Below are positions 46,201 through 59,366 of a DNA stretch of 64,000 nt, one piece after another. Below the pieces are notes generated by a model. The model saw only the letters and a program-made list of their open reading frames with translations, made no database searches and was not told the DNA's origin. Numbering within the stretch: the first letter of the stretch is position 1; each line of letters opens with the position of its first letter. This stretch comes from Lineus longissimus. Taxonomy: Eukaryota; Nemertea; Pilidiophora; Heteronemertea; Lineidae. The stretch covers positions 11,718,349 to 11,782,348 of the forward strand of contig NC_088318.1 of the NCBI RefSeq assembly GCF_910592395.1. The letters are read 5' to 3'. The translations under genes and the position numbers were made by a program.

Positions 46201-49200
46201 GGTTCACCACCTGGTCAACGGAAGTTTCAAAAGCCTCCACGATTCATATTTTGCGATTGCGTTACCTGATTCAGATTTTCTAATTCCAGGCCAACGACAA
46301 GTGTGTTGAGTTCCGGTTCCCCTGATTCATTATCACAGGATGTGCCCCTCTGGGCGCTGGCAGTCAGGCTGAGAGCTGGCGTCGTATCAATAACAGCAGA
46401 ATGATGAAGCAAACGGTAACTAAAACAAATGGTTGGTATTAGATTATCGTTTGAACACGCAAGCAGTGTTCTCCACAACAAATTTTGGAGTGACTTGAAT
46501 ATCCTGAACAATTTACACTGGCAATGATAAAAGTAATGTTAGGTTACTGTATTAATGCGTAAATAACAATAAGGAAACCTCTCTTTGTCACAGGGCATCA
46601 CACACCAACTCATCATCTTACAGGCTTTGACGTTCATTCCAATACAAGACCACCGCCTCACCAGTCAACCTATTATCCCACTATAAAGCAAATAAACACC
46701 TCACCTGAGTTTAGGATTCTTCTCCACCGACTGATAATAGAACAAGAAGTCTATCCGATGGATTGCACTCGTGGTAGGCCCACGTATCCACATTGGTAAA
46801 GAAACTGAAGCACCAGGATTTAAAACACCGTTTGGAATCGGAATGTCTACGACACGCTTAACGTCCATCTTGTCCAAGACATACTCCTCGTTTCCCTGTT
46901 TATCGGGGATAGTCTGATATATACACTTCTCTTGCACAGAGTCTTGCACGCCAAATGTGAAAAATTCAGGGTTTGTCGAGGCGACTTTGAGTCTGTTTAG
47001 TGGGACCTGTCCTTTGTTTTCAAACTGTACCATCCCTTGTCGGACTTCTCCGCAGAGCATTGCTTGTGGAAAGTTGTAAAACCGCACCTTTAGGACAGAA
47101 GATAAAGTGTATCAGTCATCTGGAAAAAGGGTCTTCGTAATCAAACTCTCTCAACGTTAATCTGAAGGAAAAGATTTCAATGAAACACTTGCGCAACTAA
47201 ATCCTGTTGGTGGATTACGCTTAAAACCAGGCCCTCTTTGACAAAAAGCCCCAAGATGAACGCAAGATTAGAAACTGAATACATGTATAAAGTGTGACAA
47301 GAAGGACTTACATCGAGTAGAGGCATTTTTGGCGCCACGATCAAATCTAGCCGTCGATCTGGTCCGTAGGTTTTACTCGTCTTATCTTGTTTCGTGTTGT
47401 TCAATCTCGGACCCTGGACCTCCAGACTCTGTTTGCCATGGACTGCTATTGTGCTGATAAAACTGGGGCGCTTCTGAGAGACGGGGCTCCCAGACGCGCT
47501 TATTGTTTGTATCGGTGCAGCACTTGAGCCGAGACTGTAGGCGACACCTGTGATCTGAAGCTCGCCGGTGTTGTGTGGAGTGAGACAGAGACGAATCTAA
47601 AAGACGCACAAATACTGAGAATACTGGGGCGAAATGTTATCGTAAGGGAGGGTCATATTGGAGATTAAAGCAAGTCAATTCTAAAGAGGGGTAAAGTGAG
47701 ACATTAAACTCTGAATATGTCCATACCAAGAGGGACCAAATCTGTACTTTCTGAAGCTACAAGAAATTCAAGCTCCTCGCATTCTAAAAACTTTGCTTGG
47801 TCAGCATTGTTTCATTACAAGGACAATGCATTATGGTGAGATTCTTTGCCAAAAACAAGAACTCTCCCAATCCCTGGCCCTGAACATTGACCAATGCCTG
47901 CCACGTGCCATTAATCTAACTTCTGAATACGCTAATTCAGGGCCAATGGCTTGAAAATGATAGCTCACATGCAAGATCTGAATCTGCATGTTCAGAGAAC
48001 TGGATGATTAAGTCGATCGTGTGGAACAGGCATAATGCTGAAAAAGACCCAATGATGGAAACTTACCTGATCAAGCTAAATAAGTAAATCAATCGGAACG
48101 TGGGCAAATGCAAAAGATATCTGCTTTGGTTGAAAGTAAGCAAAATACTAATTCTGGTAGGGTTAGGGTCAAAAGAGTCGGGGACACTCGTAGGAATCTA
48201 TGTTACCTTGTATTATATCATAAAGCGTAGGGGATGCTGGGTAAGGCCAGGGTTACGTAAGATTCACGTTGACACTTGTTAAGTTTTGAAAAATGATTTT
48301 ATGACTTTGCTGAGTCATTTCAACTATGTCTAGAGGTGTTTCCTGGCCACTAAAGCCATTCAAGACAGCAAATAAGTTGCTCCTTCAAATGCCTAGCCAC
48401 AAATAACCTATTTTCGGACGAGGTTTCCTCCACTTTTTACTTAAGAGAGTGATATATTCGGAAGTTTGTATCTCAGCCCATCATCAAGAGATCCTCATGT
48501 ATCAGACGTCATTTTAAAGATAACTTCATGCAGGATAAGCAAGTACCAACAGCTCATTGTCACGAATTTTACCCAACACCCACATTTTGCCCGAGTGGGT
48601 CACAATTGCATTTTCGAAAATTCCCTGCCTGATTAAAGCAGATTTCAATGGATGACATGGACATACCTGAATACTGGGTTCATTCAATAGTCATGCATAT
48701 CTCCACAGAACTCAAAGAATTGAGTGTTTGAAAAGAGACGTCACAGCAAAATAGACTTGCAAAGTCATTCAGTCATTCCCGATTAAAAACTGAGAATTTT
48801 AATTCATTTAAAAGAGGAATTTAAATGCGAATAAGGTAGAATATGCAAAAATAAAGGAAATTTTCCAATGGTATGGAAGAAATGAGGGTTTTTTTAAAAG
48901 AAGGAGAAATGAAAGCAACAGCCAGATTTTACCCACAAAACAATTATTTTAAATAACTGACCACAGATTCCAAATGTAGGTAAACTCCAGCTTTGAGAAG
49001 GAAATCGAAATCCACCCATGTTGGAGAGGCAAAGTGGACTTGTCAGTGCCTGTCACCTGAGAGGTCCTGAGTTCGATTTCCAGTCTGTCTCTTTATACTC
49101 ATGTGAGAGGGAGAGTGGTAGGTTTCTTCCTACATTACAAATCTCCCCAATATTATCTAAATAGTGGGCCAAATTAGACCTCAAGTTCTTTTGACTCAAT

Positions 49201-52200
49201 CAATGCAATATTCACATTTTTGGAAATCCAACCAAATTAACTCATGAGGACACTAGTGCTACGCCCAGACACTAATACTAGTGACTGACAACAGTTGACC
49301 TTTACAAAACGGCACAACAAAATCACACAGTCCCCTCCCCCCTTTTTAAAAGCTAATCCTTCCCGTATATCATTTCTAAACATCAATTTTATGAAATGGA
49401 GCATGATACTTGACTTTCAAAACGTGAAACAATGAGATAACACCCAATATTTCTTGAAATATGCAGGCAGAAATGAAAGATTTGATTCCAAGAATGATAG
49501 TTCACTGAGCAAACCATGACAGGTCATTCTGCATCCCGAGGCATTAAAAATACTGTGAAGAAAATGAGGAAATGTAGAAGATAGTCAAGTGGTGGTACAC
49601 AGCATGTCAAAAACCGCTACAGTGACTCCTCTAGTGAGTCGCTATGGTAACACCCAAACACCTCATGAGTGCGGGAGCGCTAGCAAAATGTTGACTTACA
49701 GGTCTTTTCTCACATCCAGCTAGGATAATTTCGGGTATTACTTGAGTGTCAATGATTTCATCTGCTATGCAATTCTGCAAGAGTAAGAAGAAGGTCTATA
49801 AAATTTCCACTATGCTGGGCAATTCATCACATGTTCAAAGAAGCGTACTGTCAACCGAGAAACTTTTGGGCCGCTCTATTTTGTGATCTGCAAAAATTCG
49901 TATAATTTATAAAATTTTCGTGATTCATTTTAGCGCATAAACAAAATTTCTTTCTACGATTAGAAAAATCTTTTTGCGATTTTTTGTGAACCAATGTTTA
50001 TTGTCAAATTTGTAAAAATGAAACGCCTGCAAACATTTGCCGGTTGAAAGTACTTGGGGTAGGGGTAATGTTTTTCTTAAATGAAATAGGTTCTTGGGAG
50101 TAGGCGACCAACCCTTCTCTAAAATAGAAGAGGATTATTTCATTGCACAAGAATATGACAATATATATTGAAGAGGGAGGGAGTATGATTTCACTCCCTT
50201 TTGTCTGCAATCTGTTTGAAGCACTGCAAAATGACTTTGCCGGAAGATTAAGATGTCAAGACAAAACCGTGGGGAATGAAGGAGGACATAAAGGACACAG
50301 CACAATTTGTGACATCTGCCATCCTCATATTATGATGCTGTCATCGGATGCCAAGAAGATTTCATTTGGGGTCTCTCCAAGGACATGGTACTACAATGGG
50401 AAATCAGGGGATGAATATTTCTTCCAAGGAGAATCAAAAGAAATATTGAAATGTTGAAATATGCAGTAGCAAACTTGAATCTGTATAGTCAGATTTGAGT
50501 TTGAACATGTTATTGGGGACACTACTTTAAAGGAATCCGAGTACTTAGAACAGAGGTTGTGTAGTTGACCATTAACTGGCTTGGTACATTTCTGATGTCG
50601 AATAAACTTGAGCTGCGAAAATAAAATATCTGGATGCCTGAAATAAGTTATTGTTTCAGAAATCGTCATTGACCACAAAGCTGACTGAAAAGAAATACAG
50701 AAATTGACAAGGCAAAGATTTATCATCATCACCATCACCCTTAGCCTAATGGCCTTGGGGGCAGGTGGCAGAGTTAAAAAACAATCTCCACTCAAGACTT
50801 TTTCTTAGCAGCCCCATTTAGTTTGTTCATACTTAGAGGAGTCCAATCCTTAATTGAACTTGGCCAGCATTATTCGGTCTTCCATGCTTCCATGAACTCT
50901 CAAACAAACCCTGGAGAATGTTCCCAAAAGAACTACCCATTGCATGGGTGACATGACGGAACCACCAAGCTTTCTTCTATTCAAAGACTAATCTTGCCTT
51001 ATTAAGTGGTGCTCATATCCAAAATGCGGGTAGGCAAAAATCGGTGCCAATAACTATAAGCATCCTACCTTTTTGCTTTCTCTCTCATTGGTAATCATGT
51101 GCGGCGGTGTCTCCATGTTTTGCTCTTCCCCATAGTTGACGGGCAGGAACTTCCACAGGAGGTGAACGTCGGATAGGACTAGGGACACCTTGAGGGGATT
51201 CTGGACAAGCACCTCCACGAATACAGTTTCTAGAAGCAATGTGAGAAAATTCTTCAGTTTAATTTGGATGGATGAGGTATTTTTTGGTGTAGATATTATG
51301 GAAGATAAGATTGGATCAGGCACTGATCTGGGGGGAGGGGAGTTCATGACGTCAGATGTTCCGTTGTACTTGTCATGCCACTTGTCACGACCATTTCGTT
51401 CACCAACTCAAGACTTGAAAACATGACATGACACGACGGGGAGTGTGAAAAGTGACATGGTTGATGCCGATGTAGCCTGCTCTAGTTGCGGAAGAGACTT
51501 GTCTGTTCTTCATGTGAAAGGTGCCACATTACAAGTAGAAAAATCGCAACTCACCAGTTATCACTGTCACAGGGTTCGATGAGTTATTTGTTGAGTTCGT
51601 ATAACACTGGACTGTTGGCCGAAAGAGTTTAGGCAATGCGCCCCCACTGGCCGAGGCGACCAAATGCTGCTCCAGCAGGTCCCACTGCCCCACTTGATCA
51701 TTCTCGGTCGAAAACTGCACTGACGTGGCACATACGCAATTGTCTGGAAAAAACACAGGTAGATTATTCTCAATCCATTTACCGTCAACCAGGACCTGGT
51801 TGCTCAAATTAAGTTTGTTACAAACACTGATGTAAGAACTGAACTTGGTGTTATCCCCTTCAGTTAAGCCCTTAGACTAAACGCCAAGCTAAGCTGACAC
51901 CAGCAATAGTGACAAAATTTGCTTTTAACAACTGGGCCCCGGTTGTTTTAACGACTGGTTATTTCACAGATCTTCCCCTTACCCTGGCGTAGACACTCGG
52001 GTACAAGGGACCGCGGCTCTCATCAGTCTCATCTGAAAAACCCTCATCAATTTATTTCAAATTAAGCCACAAACTTGTTCAATTTTGAGCCTCAAACTTC
52101 ACTGGGAGACACCTTGCTTGATAGCATTGCGACACAGACCACCCCTGAAGAGCCAAGGCAAAAGAAGCAGACGTTCTCACCTTGAGTCCGATCAGGATCC

Positions 52201-55200
52201 AGTCCACTGATCAACACCTTGGTATTGTTTCCGTCAACAGATGGCAGTGGAAGCTGAGGATATGATCCATTGACCATCGTGTTCCCGTCCCCGGCCATCT
52301 GACTAATCAACTGCTTATACACGAACAAATATTCCCGTAGGAACGCGTTCTGCTGCACTGGCGTCTGCTTGCTCTCCTGGATCAGGAGGTGTCGAAAAGC
52401 AGACGCCGCATTGTCCAGTTGTTTTAGATTGAGTGATTGGCGGCCGATGGTGAAGTTGATATGGTCTTCTGCTAGTGTCCACGCTTTACCCTTGTACACC
52501 TGTAGCGCCTGAGAGTATGACCGCAAAGCATGCCGTCGCTGAGGAAAGGAATTAAAGAATGAATGGGTTGGCCAATCTCCTGAATAGCTACTTTGATTTA
52601 TACTATTTATAGATCAGTTTACACAATTTATATCAAGAACGTGTTCAGGCGTTTTGAAATGTTTTAAAATCAAGAACAAAAATTTAATTTTCAAATGCAG
52701 TACACCTAAGGTGTTGACTGGTTTTAGCACAGGTCGCGTCTGAAGCTTACCTGCCCAGCCTTGCTGAATCGGTGGCCAGCTAGTATCATATGGAATGCAT
52801 ATTTCCTGACCATGGGGACCTTCATGTTGATGAAGCAGTGAGCTGCTTGCTCTAAGAGGAGGGCGCTCCTCAAGTCAGAATCCTGGAACGGGACGTGCAT
52901 GCAATAAAGACACACTGTAAACCAAGAAACGTTGCTGTACCTTTTATCTTTGGAGATTTCTGCAATTTCTGAAACGGATAAAGACCTCACATGCCAAGCT
53001 TAACAAAGGCCACAGGATTCTGTGAGACTCCTTCATTTCTAACTTTACCTAAAGTTCCCCACTCAGCAGTTAGTCGGTACTTACCTCACTTGTCATTTTG
53101 ATGAACTGCATGGCAGCCTCTGCAAACAAGTTTTTACTCTTCAGAGCTTCGGTGCACAGTAGTGTTGCTCTCGTCGCAAACTGGGGTGACCTGGAAAACA
53201 AGACGAACATACGTAAATTACAGAACACAATAAACACGTCCATGTTACAAACATATTACTGACCCAAAGTAAATCAACATAAAGAAAGACATTTTGGTGG
53301 TAGGTAAATCTACCGGTAATGCCTATTCATTAGGTCATCTTCTGCTCACACTTTTTTGAGAAATGTGGTTGAAAAAATGGCATTTTGGCCATGACAGTAT
53401 CCTGTGAAAGGAGGATTAATTTAACTTACCGGCATGTGTTGAGGTAAGTAGATATAGCAGACTCCATGTAATGATGTGGATACTGCCGTTGGCTTGTCGT
53501 GCCTTGCATGAAAATGGCGATACTAGCCAACTCCTGAAATGTGCAGATATTGATAACGTTATTAGCCGATTTGGTATATTCACGTGCCTGTGATAACATG
53601 GTGTAATGGTGGAAATCTATAAGTTGTATTAGTATATTCATGTGCCTGTGATAACATGGTGTAGAGGTGGAAATCAGCGTTGACAGAGAGATAAATCTTT
53701 CAAACTGCTTGGAGATTGGACTTACTATAGCACCACCATAATGTAACCACGCATGGTCATTTTGGAAATCTCTCTTCACACTGTGATAGCTCTGGTAGGC
53801 CAACTCGTATTGTTGGAACATGAACGCAAGATCAGCGTAACGTCGCATCTGAAGCTCAGGTGCTTCCTGGGTGTACCTGAAATGATGAATGGAAAATTAT
53901 GTCAACAAATTTTGGCGACAAACAGAATAAAAAAGATTTGAATGAGCATGACCCCTCAGCCAAGTGATGCTGAAGGTGTGATAACGATGAATAGAGATAA
54001 GTTGACTACTTGTAGAAAACTCTGTGTTAAAAAACAACACAAATACAGTGGAACCTCCCTTAGCGGACACCTCTCTATTAAGGACAACCTCTCAATTAAG
54101 GACACTAGGTTTGGTCCCAAATTGGTTGTTTCCATTCAATTTAATCTCTCTAATCAGGACACCTCTCTATTGAGGACAGAACTTGTCAGTCCCGGGTGTC
54201 CTTAATAGAGAGGTTCTACTGTATATGAGTTTTATATCCATGTCATCACACTAGGATGAACTCCAATAAACATGATAAATGAACTAGAATTGTCATTTGA
54301 GTCTTTGCAGACTCTGAGGTCTCCGCCTCATGCACACAGCCATGCATGTTGACAAAAACAAAACAAAAACATCGCACTTTCACTTCAGCGAAGCGATGGT
54401 TTATGTGCGAAATACAACTGATCAAGGCAGTGTCCAGAAGGGAAGAACACATTCTTGAAACTCAGCTGCTTTAATTCACTGCCGTTTTTTCTTATTTCAT
54501 AGCCCATAAACTCCAAATATTAGGTTTTATAGAAAAATGCTTCGATGGTGTAGACTAGTCCCTGGTCTTTATCCGTTACGTTCCTCCATATGTGCAGCCA
54601 ATATGTAATACACATAACGCGGGGCACCAGTCATCGTGCCGGTATGGCGAGGTTTATTGGTTAAAAATTTACATGTATTGCGCTATGCATGCCCATAGCA
54701 CTTTCGCGGCTGTTACCCAGATTGACTTCTTAATTCATGGACACCCTCGTTTTATCGATGTTTTGCAATGCATTGCCGTGTTCATGTACATATAAAGCTT
54801 TCACCTGGGGACGAGAGTTTGCTGGAATAATTTCTTGAGGAGAATAATACCCTAATACAAAAATCTCAGCCGATGGCGGAGACTAATGAATAAAACATAG
54901 ACTTACACCACAGTTGTATTCTGAGTTGGCCCAGGTGGAGTTGGTGCCTTGTTACTTCCAAACCATTTCTTGGTGGCACTGAAGAAGGACCGGTGGATAC
55001 CTTTCCGAGACATCAGCTGAAATTATCATAACCCATTAATAACAACAACAGTCACCAAAGAAAAATGTCTGGGCAACCTGGAGCAAATTTCTTCAGCTTG
55101 ATCATTCTTTAAGCTGGGGTATCAATTCATGCTGCCTAATAAGAAGTCATTTTTCAAGCTTGAGACGCCATACTCTAAAGCTCAGATCCAAACCGAAAAT

Positions 55201-58200
55201 TTAGATATTCTGCATGAGAGAGTCCACCAACAGGCGTACAGTATAGTGGGACCTTCCTTAGGGGACACCTCTCTATCAAGGACACTGCATTTGGTCAAAA
55301 ATTGGTAATTTACATTGAATTAGACCTCTGAAATCAGGACACCTCTCAATTATGGACAGCATTTGTCAGACACAGGGGTGTCCTTAATCGAGAGGTTCTA
55401 CTTTATCGTCAACAATTACCTGCTCATTTAGCACTCTCATTGTTCTCTCCGCCCACGGTATCAGTCCCCGCACAATAAACTCATGGATAAATATCCTCAG
55501 TCTGTCGTGATCGCTGACAGTCAGACACATGCCGTGTTGGTGCGGATGGTTCAGGTCGAGGCTGCTGGGCTGCGGGTACGACACGGGCTGCATACTCCCT
55601 TCACATATCGACATTGACATCATCCTCGGGACTGTGTAGTGTTCTTCATCATTCTGGGCAAGTGGGTGGTCGATCATATCACTAGACTGTGTGACAGCTT
55701 CTAAAACACAACAATATGACGAGTAACCACCAAGCACTATTAAACATCTGGTTGTATTTCCATTTACACTAATGCATAAGTGAGTGTGGCATCCTTTAAA
55801 ATACTTATTTTTGGTCCAATGTCCAATTCAAAGATCCACAGACAGTTGTGACAGAGATCTTTCCATTCCAGCTCTCAAATTTAGCATTAAGCCAGAGAAA
55901 AAGGTCTGAAATCTGCCTAAAAGTGGGAATCTGACATCCCTGCTAAATAAGTAGTGCCGGAACAAGAGCTGAAGTAGGCTGGGCTAACAAACTTCACACT
56001 TTCGTGAGCCCACAATTCATCAACGACAACATCGCAATGCACTCACCTTCAGTTGCTTCAGCAGCAGTCTCCACAGATTCAGTGGTCGGTGATTTACCAT
56101 AGAGGCTGGACCCATCACTGCTCGACTGGTTGGGAAACATGTTGTCCTCTGGGCTATCCTGCAATGTCCAGAAAAATGAAGCCAATGTTAATAGGCTTTT
56201 ACAATGACTGACTACAGTCAGCCCAAGCGTTTCTGTTTATATACATGTGTCACTAGGCACAGGAAAATCAATGCACTTGACCAATTTCAAATCTTTAAAG
56301 TTGCACACTTACAGTATAATCTACTTTTCTCGGTAAGAATTGACTCCAGGGGTCCGGGAGTCCCGTCTGTGTGACAGCCTCAGCGGTCTGAGCCGACCGG
56401 GAGTTGATTTGCAGCAGGTGACAATTGTTGGCGCCATATGTCGATTTCATGCCCTGATAGATGGCCTCGGCTCTGAAAGCAAATCACAAATACGTTTAGA
56501 ATAGATCACTTAATAATAAATCACCAATCAACGATGAAACCTGCCCCTTCATGTCTACCCCAAGTGTTCAGCAACAGAAAGATCGGTGATCAGGTAATCA
56601 GCAAGCATCTTCAAAATCTTATTGTAATGACTTTAACTTATGGGGTTGTCAAAACTATAAATTGACAGCATGCAAAGTTGCAATCGACAGCACACAGAAG
56701 TTACAATTTCACAAAGCCACAAAATGAAATAGCCGCAAATATTTTCGGGTTTACAGTACGAATACTCACTTAGCTTCTTCTCCTTCGACGACGTCATGCA
56801 TCAAGACGTAAAACTTGAGAATATTAGGACTAAACCACTTGGGTAGTTTATTGGGCGACTGATGCTGCTGTTGGTGTTGCTGCTGGGCCAGCTTCTGGAA
56901 CTGGTCCATCGGGTCCACGTGAGATGAGGAGACTACGAAGACGCCTTGTATGGAGTCAAGGAAGACAATTGGTCACATCTAAGGTTAACCCCTTGTTGTA
57001 GACATGAGTGGCACAGTGGTAAGAGCACTGGGCTCACGATCAGGAGGTCGCAAGTCCAACACTCAGACGGACCGCCATTTTGTCTTTGTGTCCTTGAGCA
57101 AGGCACTTAACCCAACTTGTTCACCCATTTCCTAAAATTGGTTGTGAATGTGGCAGAAAAAAACCATTAAATCAAATTTCACAGGCCTACGTGTAATCAA
57201 CAAACCTGTCAGAGAAGGATCTTTCTTACATGTTCTGAGGGGCGGACAATGCCTGTAGTATAATAATCAGTCTTGATAATGATAGAATGGTAAAAGGATA
57301 CATGCTAGAAAATGATTTAGGAACTCATGTTCTGATGGATAGGCAACCTGGAGGAACATTTCTCTGTAAGATTCGAACCATGGGGTTGATGCTGAAAAAA
57401 TAGGTTAAGAGACATAAGTATAACTGTCTGGTTTAAAGTATAGTGCACCAGCATGATTCAACGAAGGCCAAGGACAAGGTTGAGATTTCTTGAAAGCTCC
57501 CTCTCCTTGCACCACCAATTCAATGGTCACATGCAGTTGATTTCACTTGACCCCCCCCCCCCCCTCATTCAGCAACCAGCTAAACAAATATGTTTTCAAT
57601 TCAGACTGGCTGATCATGGTGAGTAGGGGAAGGGCTTTTGCTCTGGAAGTAGACTGGCTGATTGTGGTGAGTATAGACAAGGGTTTTGCTCTGCTCTGAT
57701 ATTAGATTGGCTGACCGTGGCGAGCATGGGCAAGGGCTTTGCTCTGCAATTAGACTGTCTGATTATGGTAAGCAGGGGCAACTTACCACTCAACTGCAAG
57801 TCATAAGTCCCAACTGATATAACATTGCCCCTGGCATTATCAAGGGATGGCAGGTACGTGTTGGCCACAGCTTCACTCATCATCTTCCTGGCCAGGGTAG
57901 GCTGTGGTATCGAGCCGTTCATATCCTTCACAATGATACGCAGGTTGTGGAGAGTGTGGGGAATGTTGCCTGGATCACGGATATGAGCAGCTGAAATGGA
58001 AGAACGATGTCAAAGAGTAGAATACACCGAGAGGGTGTCAAACGGTAATTTTTGACAGCTAAGTTCTGTTCTGGTCTGCAGCCGTGCAGGCCATCCATAA
58101 AATTGAGTCTCTTATTGTCGAAAAAAAACCTACACAGAAACCCACCTGGGCTAACGAATTCATACAAATGACAGATATGATTCCTGTTAACACACTGACA

Positions 58201-58374
58201 GAGCCCCAACAGCTTACCTTCATGTGTAAGCCTACAGAAAGGCTGGATCATTTCGACGAACGACAAATTGTTTTTCTGGCACAGCTGCTCTGCATCATGA
58301 CTGCAGAGAACCGAAACCATCGGGCTAAAAGCCTCCTTTATGAACTCAATAGCGGTTTGTTTGCACTGGGCCAT
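43222..58374 (-). CDS. TRAPPC8: TRAPPC8 (TRAPP III complex subunit, Trs85 orthologue), 25 exons
   Basis: Subunit specific to the TRAPPIII tether/GEF complex, acting in ER-Golgi traffic and autophagy. Exons, 5' to 3' on the minus strand: 58374-58218, 57990-57787, 57391-57302, 56944-56770, 56472-56313, 56158-56047, 55700-55420, 55016-54907, 53876-53726, 53533-53430, 53190-53085, 52882-52751, 52538-52184, 51743-51555, 51229-51069, 49774-49700, 47596-47312, 47087-46705, 46419-46266, 45815-45650, 45388-45159, 45000-44896, 44551-44406, 43898-43809, 43510-43222. These total 4,410 nt, 1,469 residues (human about 1,435). Phases close at every junction. Landmarks are the start MAQCKQTAIEFIKEAF, STPWFESYRE, ATKKWFGS, the very conserved EQAAHCFINMK and VRKYAFHMILAGHRFSKAGQ, AEDHINFTIGRQS, YGPDRRLD and the end GVYNLSTVKVQAG. 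A short Gln/His-rich insert (QKLAQQQHQQQHQ) in exon 4 is local. The long introns hold two MITE copies and SINE fragments. Confidence 0.97.
47597..49699 (-). other. Large TRAPPC8 intron
   Basis: A 2.1-kb intron between the exons at 49774-49700 and 47596-47312. Apart from the SINE-like segment at 49025-49085 I see only AT-rich sequence and no coding block. Confidence 0.65.
49025..49085 (+). mobile_element. tRNA-derived SINE head, decayed
   Basis: 'ggcaaagtgga' at 49028-49038 resembles an A box and 'gagttcgatttcc' at 49069-49081 a B box, with tRNA-like spacing. It lies in the TRAPPC8 intron 47597-49699, antisense to the gene. Decayed; confidence is limited. Confidence 0.45.
49775..51068 (-). 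other. TRAPPC8 intron, nothing further recognised
   Basis: A 1.3-kb intron. A + strand open frame at 50143-50457 (104 aa) occurs, but it resembles nothing I know and overlaps another unsupported frame on the opposite strand. Confidence 0.6.
53575..53675 (+). repeat. Short tandem duplication, 58-bp period
   Basis: 'tatattcacgtgcctgtg...' at 53575-53617 is repeated with few changes at 53633-53675. Located in the TRAPPC8 intron between exons 53876-53726 and 53533-53430; no effect on coding sequence. Confidence 0.85.
54046..54221 (-). mobile_element. 176-bp MITE with TA target duplication (copy 2)
   Basis: Starts CAGTGGAACCTCCCTTAGCG and ends ...AGAGGTTCTACTG, flanked by TA on both sides. It is nearly the full reverse complement of copy 1 at 7206-7382, including the internal 'ccaaattggttgtttccatt' segment, so both descend from one recently active family. 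Lies in the TRAPPC8 intron 53877-54906. Confidence 0.88.
55244..55403 (-). mobile_element. MITE copy 3, next to a TRAPPC8 splice donor
   Basis: Reads 'tagtgggaccttccttagggg...' to '...gagaggttctactt' with TA at both edges. It is same-oriented as copy 2 but shorter and more diverged. Its edge is about 15 bp from the splice donor of the TRAPPC8 exon 55700-55420. Confidence 0.8.
56999..57180 (+). mobile_element. tRNA-derived SINE with V-SINE-like core
   Basis: The tRNA-like head has A box TGGCACAGTGG at 57009-57019 and a degenerate B box GTCGCAAGTCC at 57047-57057. It is followed by the central word TTGAGCAAGGCACTTAACCC (57094-57113), which matches from memory the conserved central domain of the V-SINE superfamily. 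Lies in the TRAPPC8 intron 56945-57301, antisense to the gene. Not a functional tRNA. Confidence 0.78.
57551..57564 (+). repeat. Poly-C run (14 C)
   Basis: Homopolymer tract in the TRAPPC8 intron 57392-57786; prone to sequencing length error. Confidence 0.9.
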
Positions 58375-59366
58375 GGTGGATATTGTTAATTAACAACTCT
58401 ACTTTAATTGATGATCGTTTAAAATGTAGATTTTGCTTTAGATCCTGAAGAAAATATGCATATTTTATCCAAATTCGTGAGGGCAGTGCCCAGAAGAAGC
58501 CATTTTGGATGAAGGACACTTCGAATCGATCACAGACCGAAATCGTCAGAAGGCTCGCACTGACTCCGTATGGTAGATGGCAGCACAGTACCATGTAATG
58601 CATGTAAGGTAACGTGGTACAGTTATAGGCCAACTTTTGCACCTGTCGTGTTATAATGAGTTGGTAGTACGTGTACTACTGAGGCTATAAATGTACCGGG
58701 GTTATACTCGTACCGCTACCTTTATGGTGAGGCAGCTTGGATAAAACACTAACACATTAACTAACAAAAATTTATTTAGACTCTTCCACCGGTCTCAAAT
58801 GAGCTATTGTCAGTATTGACGTTCATGGCCGCTTTCGAACCATATGCCCCGGGAGTTTAACATGTAGAGGCTGGGCTCACCTTCTTTTTGGAAAAATAGG
58901 CCTACAAAAGATTTGGTCGCCCGTTGACGGTTGGGACAATGGCACAACCTGACACAACCTAGCTAGACAGTTCAAAAACACATGCACGCCCCAATGCCTC
59001 ATCCTGAGATCAGGCTTTATTTACTCCTTCGTCAAGAATGAAAAGATGTCCATGAAATACCAAAATAGATAGTTTATTAATTCGTTGGTTGTGCCTCGTG
59101 GTGTCCTCGATCTGTCTTCGTTCATAAGTTGCGCACAGCCCGGCCGCGCGTTTATTTGCGCACAGAATTTGATCAACTAAATTGTGGTTGGAACAGCCAA
59201 ACCCTTTACTTCCTACCGAGTATAGTTACCTTTAACCACTCTCGAATTGACTCCTGTCCAAGGTTCCTGTAAAAGCTTTACCTGGAGATAAGACTAAGTG
59301 ATCGCGGTAAACTTGGCTTACAAACTGATAAGTGATCAGAACTTCCCTTGAGTTTCCCGATTTAAC
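58375..59366. promoter_or_regulatory. Spacer between head-to-head TRAPPC8 and carboxypeptidase starts
   Basis: The TRAPPC8 ATG (58374, minus) and the carboxypeptidase ATG (59367, plus) diverge across about 1 kb, which must hold both 5' UTRs and promoters. I see no clear TATA box at the right distance on either side and no other gene. Confidence 0.5.

Noticed and set aside
50143-50457. Plus-strand 104-residue open frame in a TRAPPC8 intron
   Set aside because: No domain, opposed by a 134-residue frame on the other strand, and AT-rich intron composition.
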